64,000 nucleotides of DNA from Massilia sp. Root335 (GCF_001425685.1 NZ_LMCY01000008.1:101738-165737), one strand, 5' to 3'; numbered from the stretch's first letter, positions 15,270 to 24,641 are shown. Program-made: numbers and translations. The notes: generated by a model from the sequence alone, not told the origin.

Positions 15270-18200
15270 ATGGATAGTATTCGCCGTCTCCGACGGCCCC
15301 GCTTCTTCGCCCGCGCATTCCACCGCTTCTTTGGTGGGGCCGCGCCGGTGCAACCCTCTCTCGCCGGCGTGCCCGCCATGGCGGCCGAGCAGGATGTTCC
15401 CGTTCGTATCATGCCGCCGCGATTGGAACCCAGTCTCGAGCCCGCGCTCGATCCGGACGCCGACACCGGCGACGGCGCCGCGCCGCCGCCACAGCAGCCG
15501 GCGCCGCCCAAGCGGCGCTGGCGCAGGACCAAACGCGCCATGCTCGTCCTGCTGCTGCTCGTGGTGGCCGCCGTGTCCGCCGTGGGCGTGTACGAAAGCC
15601 GCACGTCGGCGCTGGAAGCGCGCTTCTTCGCCGGCCTGGCGAGCAAGCTCACCTACCGCGTCGGCAAGGGGCCCAGCAACGCGATCCGCTTCCCGCAGGC
15701 GAGCCCGTACGACGAGCGCCTCGGCTACTCCAACCTGCCGAACTACCTGGCCAAGCTCAAGACGCGCGACTACGTCGTCGTCGAACAGGCGCGCATGTCG
15801 CCCAAGATGCTGCAGATGGCCGACCTCGGCCTGTTTGCAACGTACCGCGAAAAGACGCGCGCCGGCCTCGACATCCTCGACAGCAGCGGCGCGCCGCTGT
15901 TCTCGGCCCGCTTCCCCGAGCGCCTGTACGAACGGTTCGACGCCGCGCCGCAGGTTCTCGTGAAGAGCCTGCTGTTCATCGAGAACCGCGAACTGCTCGA
16001 CACGACTTATCCCAAGCGCAACCCGGCCGTCGAATGGGACCGCTTCTCGAAAGCCGTGTTCGACAAGACGGTCCATGCGGTGGGCCTGGGCGGCGGCGGC
16101 CGCGTCGCCGGCGGCAGCACGCTCGCCACGCAGATCGAAAAGTACCGCCATTCGCCGGAAGGCCGCACGGCGTCGCTGGGCGACAAGCTGCGCCAGATGG
16201 CCTCGGCCACGCTGCGTTCCTACCAGGACGGCGAGGACACGAGCAAGACCCGGCGCCACATCGTGCTCGAATACCTGAACACCGTGCCGCTGTCGGCCAA
16301 GCTCGGCTACGGCGAAGTGAACGGCATCGGCGACGGCATGTGGGTCTGGTACGGCCGCGATTTCAATGACGTCAACCGCGTCCTGTCCAATAACCAGGCA
16401 AATGCGCAGGTCACCCCCGACTTCGCGCTCGTCTACAAGGAAGCGCTGTCGCTGATGATCGCGCAGCGCCGCCCGGCCTACTACCTGGGCGCCGGCGAAA
16501 AGGATCTCGAGACCCTCACGAACTCGCACCTGCGCGTGCTGGCGCAGGCGGGCGTGATCTCGCCCCAGCTGCGCGACGCCGCGCTCGCCACCGTGCTGCA
16601 TCCCGCGCTGGGTTCGGGCGTGGCGCCGCCGCCGGCGAACACGTTCGTCACGCGCAAGGCCGCCAACGCCGTGCGCAACCACCTGGCGACCCTGCTGGGC
16701 GACTCGCGCCTGTACAACCTCGACCGCCTCGACCTCTCCGTCGTGACGACGTTGAACGCCGATGCGCAGAGAGCCGTCACGGCCGCCTTGCGCAAGCTGA
16801 CCGACAACGAAGCCGCGGCCGCCGCCGGCCTGACGGGCAAGGGCATGCTGGGCAACGGCGACCCGTCCAAGGTCGTGTACAGCTTCACGCTGATGGAGCG
16901 CGGCGACAAGGCCAACTACCTGCGCGTCCAGACCGACAACTACGACCAGCCGCTCGACATCAACGAGGGCGCCAAGCTCGACCTCGGCTCGACCGCGAAG
17001 CTGCGCACGCTGACGACCTACCTCGACATCATCGACCAGCTGCACCAGCGCTACGAGCCGATGTCGAAGGCGGAACTCGCGAAGGTCACCGTCGATCCGA
17101 AAGACCGGCTGAGCCAGTGGGCCGTCGACTACTTCAAGGCGTTGCCGGACGGCGCCGACCGCGGCCTCGTGCCGATGCTGGGCGCGGCGATGGAGCGCAA
17201 GTATTCGGGCAACCCGGGCGAAGCGTTCTTCACCGGTGGCGGCGTGCACATCTTCGGCAACTTCAGCAAGCTGGACGACAGCCGCATCCTCACCGTGCAG
17301 GAGGCGCTGCAGCACTCGACGAACCTCGTGTTCGTGCGCCTGATGCGCGACGTCGTGCGCTACTACATGTTCCAGCTGCCCGGTTCGTCCGCCCAGTTGC
17401 TGGCCGACGCCGACGACCCGCGCCGCGCCGAATACCTGTCGCGCTTCGCCGACCGCGAAGGCAAGGACTTCCTGGCGCGCTTCTGGAACAAGTACCGCGG
17501 CAAGAACTGGGACGAGATCGAGACGGCGCTGATGCAGGGCGTGCGCATCAAGGCCTCGAAGATCGCGGCCGTGCACCGCACGATCTACCCGGACGCGTCG
17601 CCGGACGAGTTCGCGAAGTTCCTGCATAAGTATCTGCCGGCCGAGGCCGAGGTCGACGACGAGCGCATCGCCAAGATGTACGACCAGTACTCGGTCGCGA
17701 ACATGTCGCTGGCCGACCGCGGCTACGTCGCCTCCGTGCACCCGCTCGAGCTGTGGCTCGTCGGTTATTTCCGCACCCATCCGAAAGCCGGCTGGGACGA
17801 GGTCGTCGCCGCGTCGACGAAGCAGCGCCAGGAAGTCTATTCCTGGCTGTTCAAGACGCACCGCAAGCACGCCCAGGACAAGCGCATCGCCGGCCTGATC
17901 GAGGTCGAAGCCTTCCTCAAGATCCACGCGCAGTGGAAGAAGATGGGCTATCCGTTCGACTCGCTCGTGCCGTCGTACGCGACGACCCTGGGCGCATCGG
18001 CCGACCGTCCGATCGCGCTGGCCGAGCTGATGGGCATCCTCATCAACGGCGGCGTGCGCAAGCCCACGCAGCGCATCGATTCGCTGCACTTCGCCAAGGA
18101 CACGCCGTACGAGACCCTCGTCAAGCGCAGCGACGCGGAGAAGGGCGAGCGGGTGCTGAATCCCCTGGTGGCGCGCGCAGTCGTCAACGCCATCCGCGGC

Positions 18201-18929
18201 GTCGTGCAGGAAGGCACGGCCAAGCGCGTCAAGACCGCCTTCGTCAAGGAAGACGGCAGCGTGATCGCGCTGGGCGGCAAGACCGGCACGGGCGACCAGC
18301 GCTTCGACGTCTACGGCGCCGGCCACCGCCTGATCGAGTCGCGCTACGTGAACCGCTCCGCCACGTTCGTGTTCAACATCGGCGAGCGCTTCTTCGGCAG
18401 CATGACGGCGTACGTCCATGGTCCGGACTCGGCCCACTACGATTTCACGAGCGCGCTGCCGGTGCAGTTGCTGGTGACGCTGGCCCCGAGCCTGATGCCG
18501 ATGATCGCGCACCAGGACACCGTGACCATCCCGGGCCTGCACGTCGAGCGCGCCGCGCCGGCGCCGGCGGGACCGGCGGACGCCGTCGCCCGCGATACCG
18601 AGCAGGCCGTGCCGGCGGACGCGGCGCCCGCCGATGCCGATGCCGCCCCGGCCGCCAAGGCCGGTGCGAAGCCGGCCGAGAAGCCCGCCGTCAAGCCGGC
18701 CGGCGAGACGCATCCGAAGGCAGTGGGCGAGGGCGCGCACGCCGCGCCGCACAAGCCCGCGGCCGACGAACACGTCCCGGCCAGACCACCCGTCGTCCAC
18801 AAGGGCGACGCGGAGGGCCACGCCAGACCCGCCGTGCACAAGCCGGCCGCGAAGCCCGCGGCCGAAGCGGATACGCCGCCCAGGACGTCGCGTGCCAAGC
18901 CGCCCGCCGTCGAAGAAGTGCTGCAGTGA
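15270..18929 (+). CDS. Very large bifunctional class A penicillin-binding protein
   Basis: Peptidoglycan glycosyltransferase/transpeptidase of 1219 residues. A cytoplasmic Pro/Arg-rich head precedes one membrane helix (about 88-107). The GT51 domain shows catalytic Glu238 ('FIENRELL'), 'GGSTLATQ' (281-288) and 'RRHIVLEYLNT'. The transpeptidase domain shows S574TAK, S683TN and K1004TG. The 430-residue distance from SxxK to KTG is longer than usual, so a large insert lies within this domain. The last 125 residues are an Ala/Pro/Lys-rich disordered tail. Typical class A PBPs are 750-900 residues. Weak ribosome binding site; a later Met at 15378 is possible. Confidence 0.88.
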   Translation: MDSIRRLRRPRFFARAFHRFFGGAAPVQPSLAGVPAMAAEQDVPVRIMPPRLEPSLEPALDPDADTGDGAAPPPQQPAPPKRRWRRTKRAMLVLLLLVVAAVSAVGVYESRTSALEARFFAGLASKLTYRVGKGPSNAIRFPQASPYDERLGYSNLPNYLAKLKTRDYVVVEQARMSPKMLQMADLGLFATYREKTRAGLDILDSSGAPLFSARFPERLYERFDAAPQVLVKSLLFIENRELLDTTYPKRNPAVEWDRFSKAVFDKTVHAVGLGGGGRVAGGSTLATQIEKYRHSPEGRTASLGDKLRQMASATLRSYQDGEDTSKTRRHIVLEYLNTVPLSAKLGYGEVNGIGDGMWVWYGRDFNDVNRVLSNNQANAQVTPDFALVYKEALSLMIAQRRPAYYLGAGEKDLETLTNSHLRVLAQAGVISPQLRDAALATVLHPALGSGVAPPPANTFVTRKAANAVRNHLATLLGDSRLYNLDRLDLSVVTTLNADAQRAVTAALRKLTDNEAAAAAGLTGKGMLGNGDPSKVVYSFTLMERGDKANYLRVQTDNYDQPLDINEGAKLDLGSTAKLRTLTTYLDIIDQLHQRYEPMSKAELAKVTVDPKDRLSQWAVDYFKALPDGADRGLVPMLGAAMERKYSGNPGEAFFTGGGVHIFGNFSKLDDSRILTVQEALQHSTNLVFVRLMRDVVRYYMFQLPGSSAQLLADADDPRRAEYLSRFADREGKDFLARFWNKYRGKNWDEIETALMQGVRIKASKIAAVHRTIYPDASPDEFAKFLHKYLPAEAEVDDERIAKMYDQYSVANMSLADRGYVASVHPLELWLVGYFRTHPKAGWDEVVAASTKQRQEVYSWLFKTHRKHAQDKRIAGLIEVEAFLKIHAQWKKMGYPFDSLVPSYATTLGASADRPIALAELMGILINGGVRKPTQRIDSLHFAKDTPYETLVKRSDAEKGERVLNPLVARAVVNAIRGVVQEGTAKRVKTAFVKEDGSVIALGGKTGTGDQRFDVYGAGHRLIESRYVNRSATFVFNIGERFFGSMTAYVHGPDSAHYDFTSALPVQLLVTLAPSLMPMIAHQDTVTIPGLHVERAAPAPAGPADAVARDTEQAVPADAAPADADAAPAAKAGAKPAEKPAVKPAGETHPKAVGEGAHAAPHKPAADEHVPARPPVVHKGDAEGHARPAVHKPAAKPAAEADTPPRTSRAKPPAVEEVLQ

Positions 18930-18969
18930 GCGCCGGGTGCGCTAACCCGGCGCACGGGAGCCGGGCCGC

Positions 18970-20337
18970 ATGAAGCGGCTCCCGCTGCGTAAATTCAGCC
19001 TCGTATCGTTGCGCGACCTGCTGCTGGCGGTGGCGCCGACGGCCGTGCTCGTGCTGGCCGCCTGCATCGTCGCGTACATCGTCGTCGACCCGGCGCCGCC
19101 GCGCCACGTCGTCCTCGCGACGGGGCAGGAGAACAGCGCGTACGAGGAATTCGGCCGCCAGTACGGCGTCATCCTGGCGCGCGACGGCATCAAGGTCGAG
19201 CAGCAGCGCTCGCCCGGTTCGGAAGACAACCTGCAGCGCCTCATCGACGGCAAGGCCGACATCGCCTTCGTGCAGAGCGGCTCGACGAGCGAGGCGCAGG
19301 CGGAGCGCCGCGGCCTCGTTTCCCTCGGCAGCCTGTTCACGGAACCCGTCTGGCTGTTCCTGCGCGAGCGCGACGCGCGCGGGCGCAAGCTCGACGTGCG
19401 CAGCATCACGCAATTGAAGGGCCTGCGCATCAACCTCGGTCCGGAAGGCACGGGCGTGCCCAAGCTGTTCCGCCAGGTGCTGGCCGTGAACGGCCTGGAG
19501 CCGGGCCAGCTGACCACGTCCTCGCTCGAGAACACGCCCGCCACGGTGGAATTGTTGGCGGGGCATATCGACGGCCTCGTGTTCAGCTCGGCCCCGGAAG
19601 CGCCGCTGATCCAGATGCTGTTGCAGACGCCGGGCATCCGCCTGTTCGATTTCCACCAGGCCGAGGCGTACTCGCGCCGGCTGCCGTTCCTGACGCACGT
19701 CGTGCTGCCGCGCGGGATCGTCGACCTCGGGCGCGACATCCCCGCGCGCAACATCGACCTGATCGCGCCGACCGCGACCCTCGTCGCGCGCGCGGACCTG
19801 CATCCGGCGCTGGTGGACCTGTTCGTCAAGGCGGCCACGGAGATCCACGGCGGCACGGGCTGGTTCCAGCAGCAGGGGCAGTTCCCGTCGCCGCGCTACA
19901 CCGAGATCCCGGTGGCGCGCGAAGCGGCCAAGTACTACCGCGACGGCCCGCCGTTCCTGCAGCGCTACCTGTCGTTCTGGCTGGCGAACCTGTTCGACCG
20001 GCTGTGGGTCGTCGTCGTGGCGCTGGCGGCATTGATCATCCCGTTGTCGAAGATCGTGCCGCCGCTGTACGTATGGCGCATCCGCTCGCGCGTGTACCGC
20101 TGGTACGGCCAGTTGCGCGCCGTCGAGCAGGCGCTGGAGAATGCGGGGGACGCGCACCGCGACGAGGCGCGCGCGGAGCTGCTGCGCCGCCTCGACGACA
20201 TCGAGCAGCGCGTCAACCACATCTCGATCCCGCTGGCGTATGCCGATGCCTTGTACGGGCTGCGCAGCCACATCAACTTCGTGCGCCAGCGCGTGAAGGT
20301 CATGCTGGCGGTGCCCGCAGCCGCGCAGGACGGCTAA
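18970..20337 (+). CDS. TAXI-family solute-binding protein with two membrane anchors
   Basis: The 455-residue protein has an N-terminal membrane helix ('LLLAVAPTAVLVLAACIVAYIVV'-like stretch), a TAXI-type binding domain ('ATGQENSAYEEFGRQYG', 'GKADIAFVQSGS', 'GLRINLGPEGTGV', 'AGHIDGLVFS') and then a second helix near residue 345 followed by a cytoplasmic coiled-coil-like tail. TAXI proteins normally deliver solutes to TRAP permeases, but no permease gene is present and the protein seems tethered by both ends. A signalling or scaffold role is possible. It starts 40 bp after the PBP gene. Confidence 0.8.
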   Translation: MKRLPLRKFSLVSLRDLLLAVAPTAVLVLAACIVAYIVVDPAPPRHVVLATGQENSAYEEFGRQYGVILARDGIKVEQQRSPGSEDNLQRLIDGKADIAFVQSGSTSEAQAERRGLVSLGSLFTEPVWLFLRERDARGRKLDVRSITQLKGLRINLGPEGTGVPKLFRQVLAVNGLEPGQLTTSSLENTPATVELLAGHIDGLVFSSAPEAPLIQMLLQTPGIRLFDFHQAEAYSRRLPFLTHVVLPRGIVDLGRDIPARNIDLIAPTATLVARADLHPALVDLFVKAATEIHGGTGWFQQQGQFPSPRYTEIPVAREAAKYYRDGPPFLQRYLSFWLANLFDRLWVVVVALAALIIPLSKIVPPLYVWRIRSRVYRWYGQLRAVEQALENAGDAHRDEARAELLRRLDDIEQRVNHISIPLAYADALYGLRSHINFVRQRVKVMLAVPAAAQDG

Positions 20338-20342
20338 TAGCG

Positions 20343-20530
20343 GGCGCGGCCGGCGTAGGCACCATGTGCCCACGCGTGACGTATCCGGTGTGTCGGCGTT
20401 ACGCGTGGGCACAGTGTGCCCACCCTACGTTCTGCACAGCCAGTGGGGTGGGCGCGGCCGGCGTAGGCACCACGTGCCCACGCCACGTTCGTATTTGCAG
20501 CCGGTAGGGTGGGCACCACGTGCCCACGCG
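20343..20530. repeat. Dispersed hairpin repeat, locus 2
   Basis: Four modules of the GGGCACC(N)GTGCCCAC type lie in the gap between two convergent genes. A block GGCGCGGCCGGCGTAGGCACCA occurs twice (near 20344 and 20451) as an imperfect direct repeat. The repeat continues almost to the stop codon of the NHL lipoprotein gene at 20566. Confidence 0.85.
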
Positions 20531-20565
20531 TGACGTTGCCGCTGTGTTGGCGAGGGTTCGCCGCG

Positions 20566-21648
20566 TTACGGCAGGACGATCTTGACGACGGCATGCCCCG
20601 ACGTCGCATACAGCGTGCCGTCGGGGGCGACCGTGAGGCCGCGCAGCGTGGCGAAGCTGCCGAGCAGCTTGCCCGTCTTCAGCGCCGTCGCGCCGGCCGT
20701 GCCCGCCGGCGTCGTCACGACCGCATTCGTCGTGATCTTGCGGATCGTGTTGTTGACGGCGTCGGCGGCGTACAGGTCGCCGTTCTTGGCGACCGTGAGC
20801 GCGACTACCTGCTGGAAGCGGGCTGTCGTCGCGTTGCCGTCGTCCTTGCCCGTCTGCCCCGGCGTACCGGCGAACGTCGCCAGGCTCGACGCGCCGGACG
20901 TGGCGCGGCTGATCGTCTTTTTCAGGTCGGCCACGTAGGCCGTGTCGTCGGCATTCACGGCGACGCCGCGCGTGACCGGGTCGATCGTGCCGGGAAGGAT
21001 CTCGACGGCACCCGTTTCCAGCTTCGTCCAGCGGTTCGGATTCGCGAGCGGGACGCGGCGCGTGTCGACGCCCGTCGTCACGATCAGGTTGCCGGACCCG
21101 TCCGCGGCGATCCCGCCGGGGAAGAGCCGGGTGTCGCCCGAGAAGTCGCTGGCGGCGAACGTGATGAGCGTGCTGACGGTGCCGTCCGGCGTGATCTTGC
21201 GGATCGCCACCCCGTCCGTGACGTAGAGGTCGCTGTTGCCGTCGATCGTGATGGCCGACGGCTGCGTGAACAGGGCGTTGGTGCCCGTGCCATTCTTCGT
21301 CCCGCTCGTGCCGCGCTTGCCGGCGAACGTCGACACGGTGCCGTCCGGCGCGACCTTGCGGATCGCGAAATTCAGCTGGTCGGCCACGTACAGGTTGCCG
21401 TTCGCGTCGATGGCGATGCCGCGCGGCGTATTGAAGCGGGCGGCCGCGCCCTTGTTGTCGGAACTGCCGCTGACCGCGGCATCGCCGGCCAGCACGGAAA
21501 TGCCCGTGCTCGGCCCGGTGTCGCCGCCGCTGCCGTCGTCCGTCTCGCGCTTGGGACCGCCGGGGCCGCATGCGCACAACAGCGCCGCGACGCCCGCGCA
21601 CAGGAGACGCACGCGCAGGCGGGCGGGTACGGCGGATTCGATCTTCAT
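20566..21648 (-). CDS. NHL-repeat lipoprotein
   Basis: A 360-residue protein with a signal sequence ending in a lipobox-like 'ALLCAC', so probably a lipoprotein. The body is a six-bladed NHL propeller: repeated 'FNTPRGIAIDANGNLYVAD', 'AIRKVAPDGTVSTFAGKRG' and 'LTVAKNGDLYAADAVNNTIRK' units. NHL propellers bind proteins or ligands; no enzyme motif is seen. Start at 21648 is favoured because CTGGAG lies 9 nt upstream; the ATG at 21657 has no room for a site. Its stop codon lies just beside a dispersed repeat. Confidence 0.82.
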   Translation of the reverse strand: MKIESAVPARLRVRLLCAGVAALLCACGPGGPKRETDDGSGGDTGPSTGISVLAGDAAVSGSSDNKGAAARFNTPRGIAIDANGNLYVADQLNFAIRKVAPDGTVSTFAGKRGTSGTKNGTGTNALFTQPSAITIDGNSDLYVTDGVAIRKITPDGTVSTLITFAASDFSGDTRLFPGGIAADGSGNLIVTTGVDTRRVPLANPNRWTKLETGAVEILPGTIDPVTRGVAVNADDTAYVADLKKTISRATSGASSLATFAGTPGQTGKDDGNATTARFQQVVALTVAKNGDLYAADAVNNTIRKITTNAVVTTPAGTAGATALKTGKLLGSFATLRGLTVAPDGTLYATSGHAVVKIVLP

Positions 21649-21747
21649 GGGTTCCATCTCCAGGTCAGCGGTGAGCCGGCATGCTAGCACGCGCGCACCG
21701 TGCGGAATCTCAGCGATTGTCACGGTGCGGCCAGGAGATGACGGGGA

Positions 21748-22206
21748 TCAGGCGCCGATCCAGGGCAGGCCGGCCTTGCACCAGCCGCCCACGGTCTTGC
21801 GATGGCCTTCGGGGTCGCGGTCGCCTTCGAAACCTTCCAGGATGTCGAACGCATTCGGGTAGCCCAGTTCCGTGGCCGTGCGCGCCGCGTGGCGCGAACG
21901 CACGCCGGAACGGCACAGGAACAGGACGACGTCGCCGGGTGCGGCGACGTTTTGCAGCTGCGTGGCGAAATCGGGATTCGGCGCGCCGCCGGGGTACAGC
22001 GACCATTGCACGGCGCCGTGCTGGGCGTCCGGCAGCGCGGGGCGGCCGACCCAGTCGCGTTCCGCATTCGTACGCACGTCGACCAGTTTGACCCTGGGGT
22101 CCGATTGCAGCAGCGCGAACGCTTCCAGCGGGGTGACGGCGCCCGCGTAAGGCTGGCCGGGCGCGCGGGTCCGGGCATTGGCGAGAATCTCGTCGGTCGT
22201 ACTCAT
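21748..22206 (-). CDS. Rhodanese-like sulfurtransferase domain protein
   Basis: A 152-residue single-domain rhodanese. The active-site loop is 'CRSGVRS' with Cys98, the residue that carries the persulfide. Upstream, 'LVDVRTNAERDWVG' is the CH2A-type signature. Such small proteins handle sulfane sulfur in the cytoplasm; the acceptor is unknown. GGAG lies about 8 nt before the ATG at 22206. Divergent from glnA, sharing the 328-bp intergenic region that carries the NtrC-type sites. Confidence 0.9.
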   Translation of the reverse strand: MSTTDEILANARTRAPGQPYAGAVTPLEAFALLQSDPRVKLVDVRTNAERDWVGRPALPDAQHGAVQWSLYPGGAPNPDFATQLQNVAAPGDVVLFLCRSGVRSRHAARTATELGYPNAFDILEGFEGDRDPEGHRKTVGGWCKAGLPWIGA

Positions 22207-22279
22207 GTCATGTTCTCCATCTATCCTGGTTGCGGGCGCCGTCGCCGCACCGTTACAGTTCGCAGCGACGCATCGGCTC

Positions 22280-22371
22280 GCACTTTTGGTGCACTGTGCA
22301 TCAAATCGGTGCATACTCGAAAAATTGCACTTGTTTGGTGCGTATGCATGAGTTTGCATCAAATCCGTGCA
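22280..22371. promoter_or_regulatory. NtrC-type enhancer sites upstream of glnA
   Basis: Three sites fit the GCAC/T-N7-GTGC dyad of NtrC: TGCATCAAATCGGTGCA (22297-22313), TGCACTTGTTTGGTGCG (22326-22342) and TGCATCAAATCCGTGCA (22355-22371). A tighter GCACTTTTGGTGC lies at 22280-22292. They sit 80-170 bp upstream of the sigma-54 promoter, spaced about three helical turns apart. Confidence 0.82.
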
Positions 22372-22451
22372 CCCATACGGTGTCATTGATTTTAAGGGCC
22401 AAATTGAGTGGCCTCAAAGTATTCATTATTTATTTGTTCAGGGAAAAATGC

Positions 22452-22468
22452 TGGCATAATTTCTGCTT
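22452..22468 (+). promoter_or_regulatory. Sigma-54 promoter of glnA
   Basis: TGGCATAATTTCTGCTT has GG and GC exactly 10 nt apart, the -24/-12 pattern of RpoN promoters. It precedes the glnA ATG by 66 bp. An AT-rich tract lies upstream. Activation by phosphorylated NtrC from the sites at 22297-22371 is expected. Confidence 0.85.
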
Positions 22469-22534
22469 AGAAGGAAATGCGCCTGTCGCACGCCCCGTCG
22501 GCGTCGACACCCCTTTTTGACTTAGGAGATACGA

Positions 22535-23950
22535 ATGGCAAGGACCGCCGCAGATGTAATGCAGATGCTGAAGGACAACGAAGTCAAGTTCGTTGATTTG
22601 CGCTTCGCCGATACCCGCGGCAAGGAACAGCACGTGACCGTTCCCATCTCGCATTTTGACGAAGACAAATTCGAATCCGGCCACGCATTCGACGGCTCGT
22701 CGATCGCCGGCTGGAAAGGCATCGAAGCATCGGACATGCTGCTGATCCCTGATCCGAACACCGCGAACATCGACCCGTTCTTTGAAGAGACCACCGTGTT
22801 CATGCAGTGCGACGTGATCGAACCGTCGGACGGCAAGGGCTACGATCGTGACCCGCGTTCCATCGCCAAGCGCGCCGAAGCGTACCTGAAGTCGTCGGGC
22901 ATCGGCGACACCGCCTACTTCGGCCCGGAGCCGGAATTCTTCATCTTTGATTCGGTCCGCTGGAAGATCGACATGTCGGGCAGCTTCGTCAAGATCGATT
23001 CGGAAGAAGCCTCGTGGTCGACCGACAAGGAATTCGAAGGCGGCAACAGCGGCCACCGTCCTTCCGTCAAGGGCGGCTACTTCCCGGTCCCGCCGGTCGA
23101 CAGCTTCCAGGACATGCGTTCGGAAATCTCGCTGATCCTCGAATCGCTGGGCATCCCGGTCGAAGTGCACCACCACGAAGTGGCGGGTGCGGGCCAGATG
23201 GAACTGGGCACCAAGTTCTCGACCCTGGTCGAGCGCGCCGACTGGACGCAAAACCTGAAGTACGTGATCTGGAACGTCGCCCACAGCTACGGCAAGACCG
23301 CCACCTTCATGCCGAAGCCGATGAACGGCGACAACGGCTCGGGCATGCACGTCCACCAGTCGATCTGGAAAGACGGCAAGAACCTGTTCGCCGGCGACGG
23401 CTATGCCGGCCTGTCGGAAACCGCGCTGTTCTACATCGGCGGCATCATCAAGCACGCCAAGGCCCTGAACGCCATCACCAACCCGGGCACGAACTCGTAC
23501 AAGCGCCTGGTGCCGGGCTATGAAGCCCCGGTCAAGCTGGCTTACTCGGCCAAGAACCGTTCGGCGTCGATCCGTATCCCGCACGTGGCGAACCCGAAAG
23601 GCCGCCGCATCGAGACCCGCTTCCCGGACCCGCTGGCCAACGTCTACCTGTGCTTCGCAGCCCTGCTGATGGCCGGCCTGGACGGTATCCAGAACAAGAT
23701 CCACCCGGGCGAAGCCGCGACGAAGGACCTGTACCACCTGCCGCCGGAAGAAGACAAGCTGATCCCGACCGTCTGCTCGTCGCTGGAAGAAGCGCTGGAC
23801 TCCCTGAACAAGGACCGCGAGTTCCTGACCCGCGGCGGCGTGTTCAGCGATGCCATGCTCGACGCCTACATCGACCTGAAGATGCAGGAAGTCCAGCGTC
23901 TGCGCATGACCCCGCACCCGGCCGAATTCGACATGTACTACTCGTCGTAA
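22535..23950 (+). CDS. glnA: Glutamine synthetase type I
   Basis: Makes glutamine from glutamate, ammonia and ATP, the entry step of ammonium assimilation. The 471-residue protein has the N-terminal '[15 protein letters not shown]', '[10 protein letters not shown]', '[11 protein letters not shown]' metal ligand segment, '[16 protein letters not shown]' and '[16 protein letters not shown]' for ATP and ammonia. Tyr400 in '[12 protein letters not shown]' is the adenylylation site, matching Tyr397 of E. coli, and glnE lies in the same window. AGGAG precedes the ATG. Transcribed from a sigma-54 promoter with NtrC-type sites; followed by a terminator and then by the ntrBC genes. Confidence 0.98.
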   Translation: MARTAADVMQMLKDNEVKFVDLRFADTRGKEQHVTVPISHFDEDKFESGHAFDGSSIAGWKGIEASDMLLIPDPNTANIDPFFEETTVFMQCDVIEPSDGKGYDRDPRSIAKRAEAYLKSSGIGDTAYFGPEPEFFIFDSVRWKIDMSGSFVKIDSEEASWSTDKEFEGGNSGHRPSVKGGYFPVPPVDSFQDMRSEISLILESLGIPVEVHHHEVAGAGQMELGTKFSTLVERADWTQNLKYVIWNVAHSYGKTATFMPKPMNGDNGSGMHVHQSIWKDGKNLFAGDGYAGLSETALFYIGGIIKHAKALNAITNPGTNSYKRLVPGYEAPVKLAYSAKNRSASIRIPHVANPKGRRIETRFPDPLANVYLCFAALLMAGLDGIQNKIHPGEAATKDLYHLPPEEDKLIPTVCSSLEEALDSLNKDREFLTRGGVFSDAMLDAYIDLKMQEVQRLRMTPHPAEFDMYYSS

Positions 23951-24016
23951 TTCGTTGGCATCACCCAGTGCCGGATTGGAAACGAACGGCACTGGAGTGT
24001 ATCCACACAGTAACGA

Positions 24017-24056
24017 AAACGCGGGGAAAGCCAGCCGGCTGCCTCGCGTTTTTTCT
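24017..24056 (+). terminator. Intrinsic terminator after glnA
   Basis: AACGCGGGG pairs with CCTCGCGTT (one mismatch) around an inner AGCCGGCT palindrome, followed by TTTTTT. It probably makes most glnA transcripts end before the DUF4124-ntrBC genes. Confidence 0.8.
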
Positions 24057-24106
24057 TGGATGGGGTATAGTCGGAAGCTTCCCAACCATGCATCCAGACT
24101 GCCCCG

Positions 24107-24625
24107 ATGCGAATGACAAGCAGCTTCTTCCTGCGCCTGGCGTTGCTCGCGGGACTTGCCGCGCACGACGGTGCCCGGGCCGATTCCGTCGTCTACAAAT
24201 GCGTTTCCAAGGACGGCCGGGTGGAGTTCACCGACATCAATAAACCCGGCTGTAAAGTGCTCGACCTGCCCGGCTATATCTCGACGCCGGCCCCGGCGCC
24301 GCGCGCCGCGCCCGCGGTGACGATGCGGCAAGGGGCGGGGCGCCCGGCGGCGAACCCGAATCCGGCGGGATTCCCGCGCGTGGACACGGCCACGCAGCGC
24401 GCGCGCGACGACGACCGGCGCGCGATCCTCGAGGACGAATTGCGGTCCGAGGAACGGAAACTGGCGGACCTGAAGCGCGACTTCAACAACGGCGAACCGG
24501 AACGCCAGGGCAACGAAAAGAATTACGCGAAGTACCAGGAGCGCGTGGCCCAGATGCGCGACGACATCGGCCGCAGCGAAAAGAACATCGAAGCGCTCAG
24601 GCGCGAGATCGCCAACATACGATAA
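24107..24625 (+). CDS. DUF4124 periplasmic protein
   Basis: A 172-residue protein with a signal peptide ('FFLRLALLAGLAAHDGARA') and a DUF4124 domain right after it ('VVYKCVSKDGRVEFTD' and 'GCKVLDLP', two cysteines that could form a disulfide). A Pro/Ala linker follows, then a charged C-terminal coiled coil (about 95-172, 'LEDELRSEERKLADLKRDF'). The function is unknown. It lies between glnA and ntrB and ends 16 bp before ntrB, so it is cotranscribed with the nitrogen sensor genes. Confidence 0.8.
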   Translation: MRMTSSFFLRLALLAGLAAHDGARADSVVYKCVSKDGRVEFTDINKPGCKVLDLPGYISTPAPAPRAAPAVTMRQGAGRPAANPNPAGFPRVDTATQRARDDDRRAILEDELRSEERKLADLKRDFNNGEPERQGNEKNYAKYQERVAQMRDDIGRSEKNIEALRREIANIR

Positions 24626-24641
24626 GGACGACACCCCTGCG

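Noticed and set aside
15192-18839. Long open frame (1215 codons) on the minus strand opposite the PBP gene
   Set aside because: It is a shadow caused by high GC third positions. Its translation is Arg/Val/Asp/His-rich without any domain, while the plus strand has intact PBP motifs.
22207-22534. Riboswitch before glnA
   Set aside because: The conserved elements there are DNA sites (NtrC dyads and sigma-54 promoter) upstream of the transcript start. The leader of about 57 nt is too short for a known glutamine riboswitch and shows no matching core.
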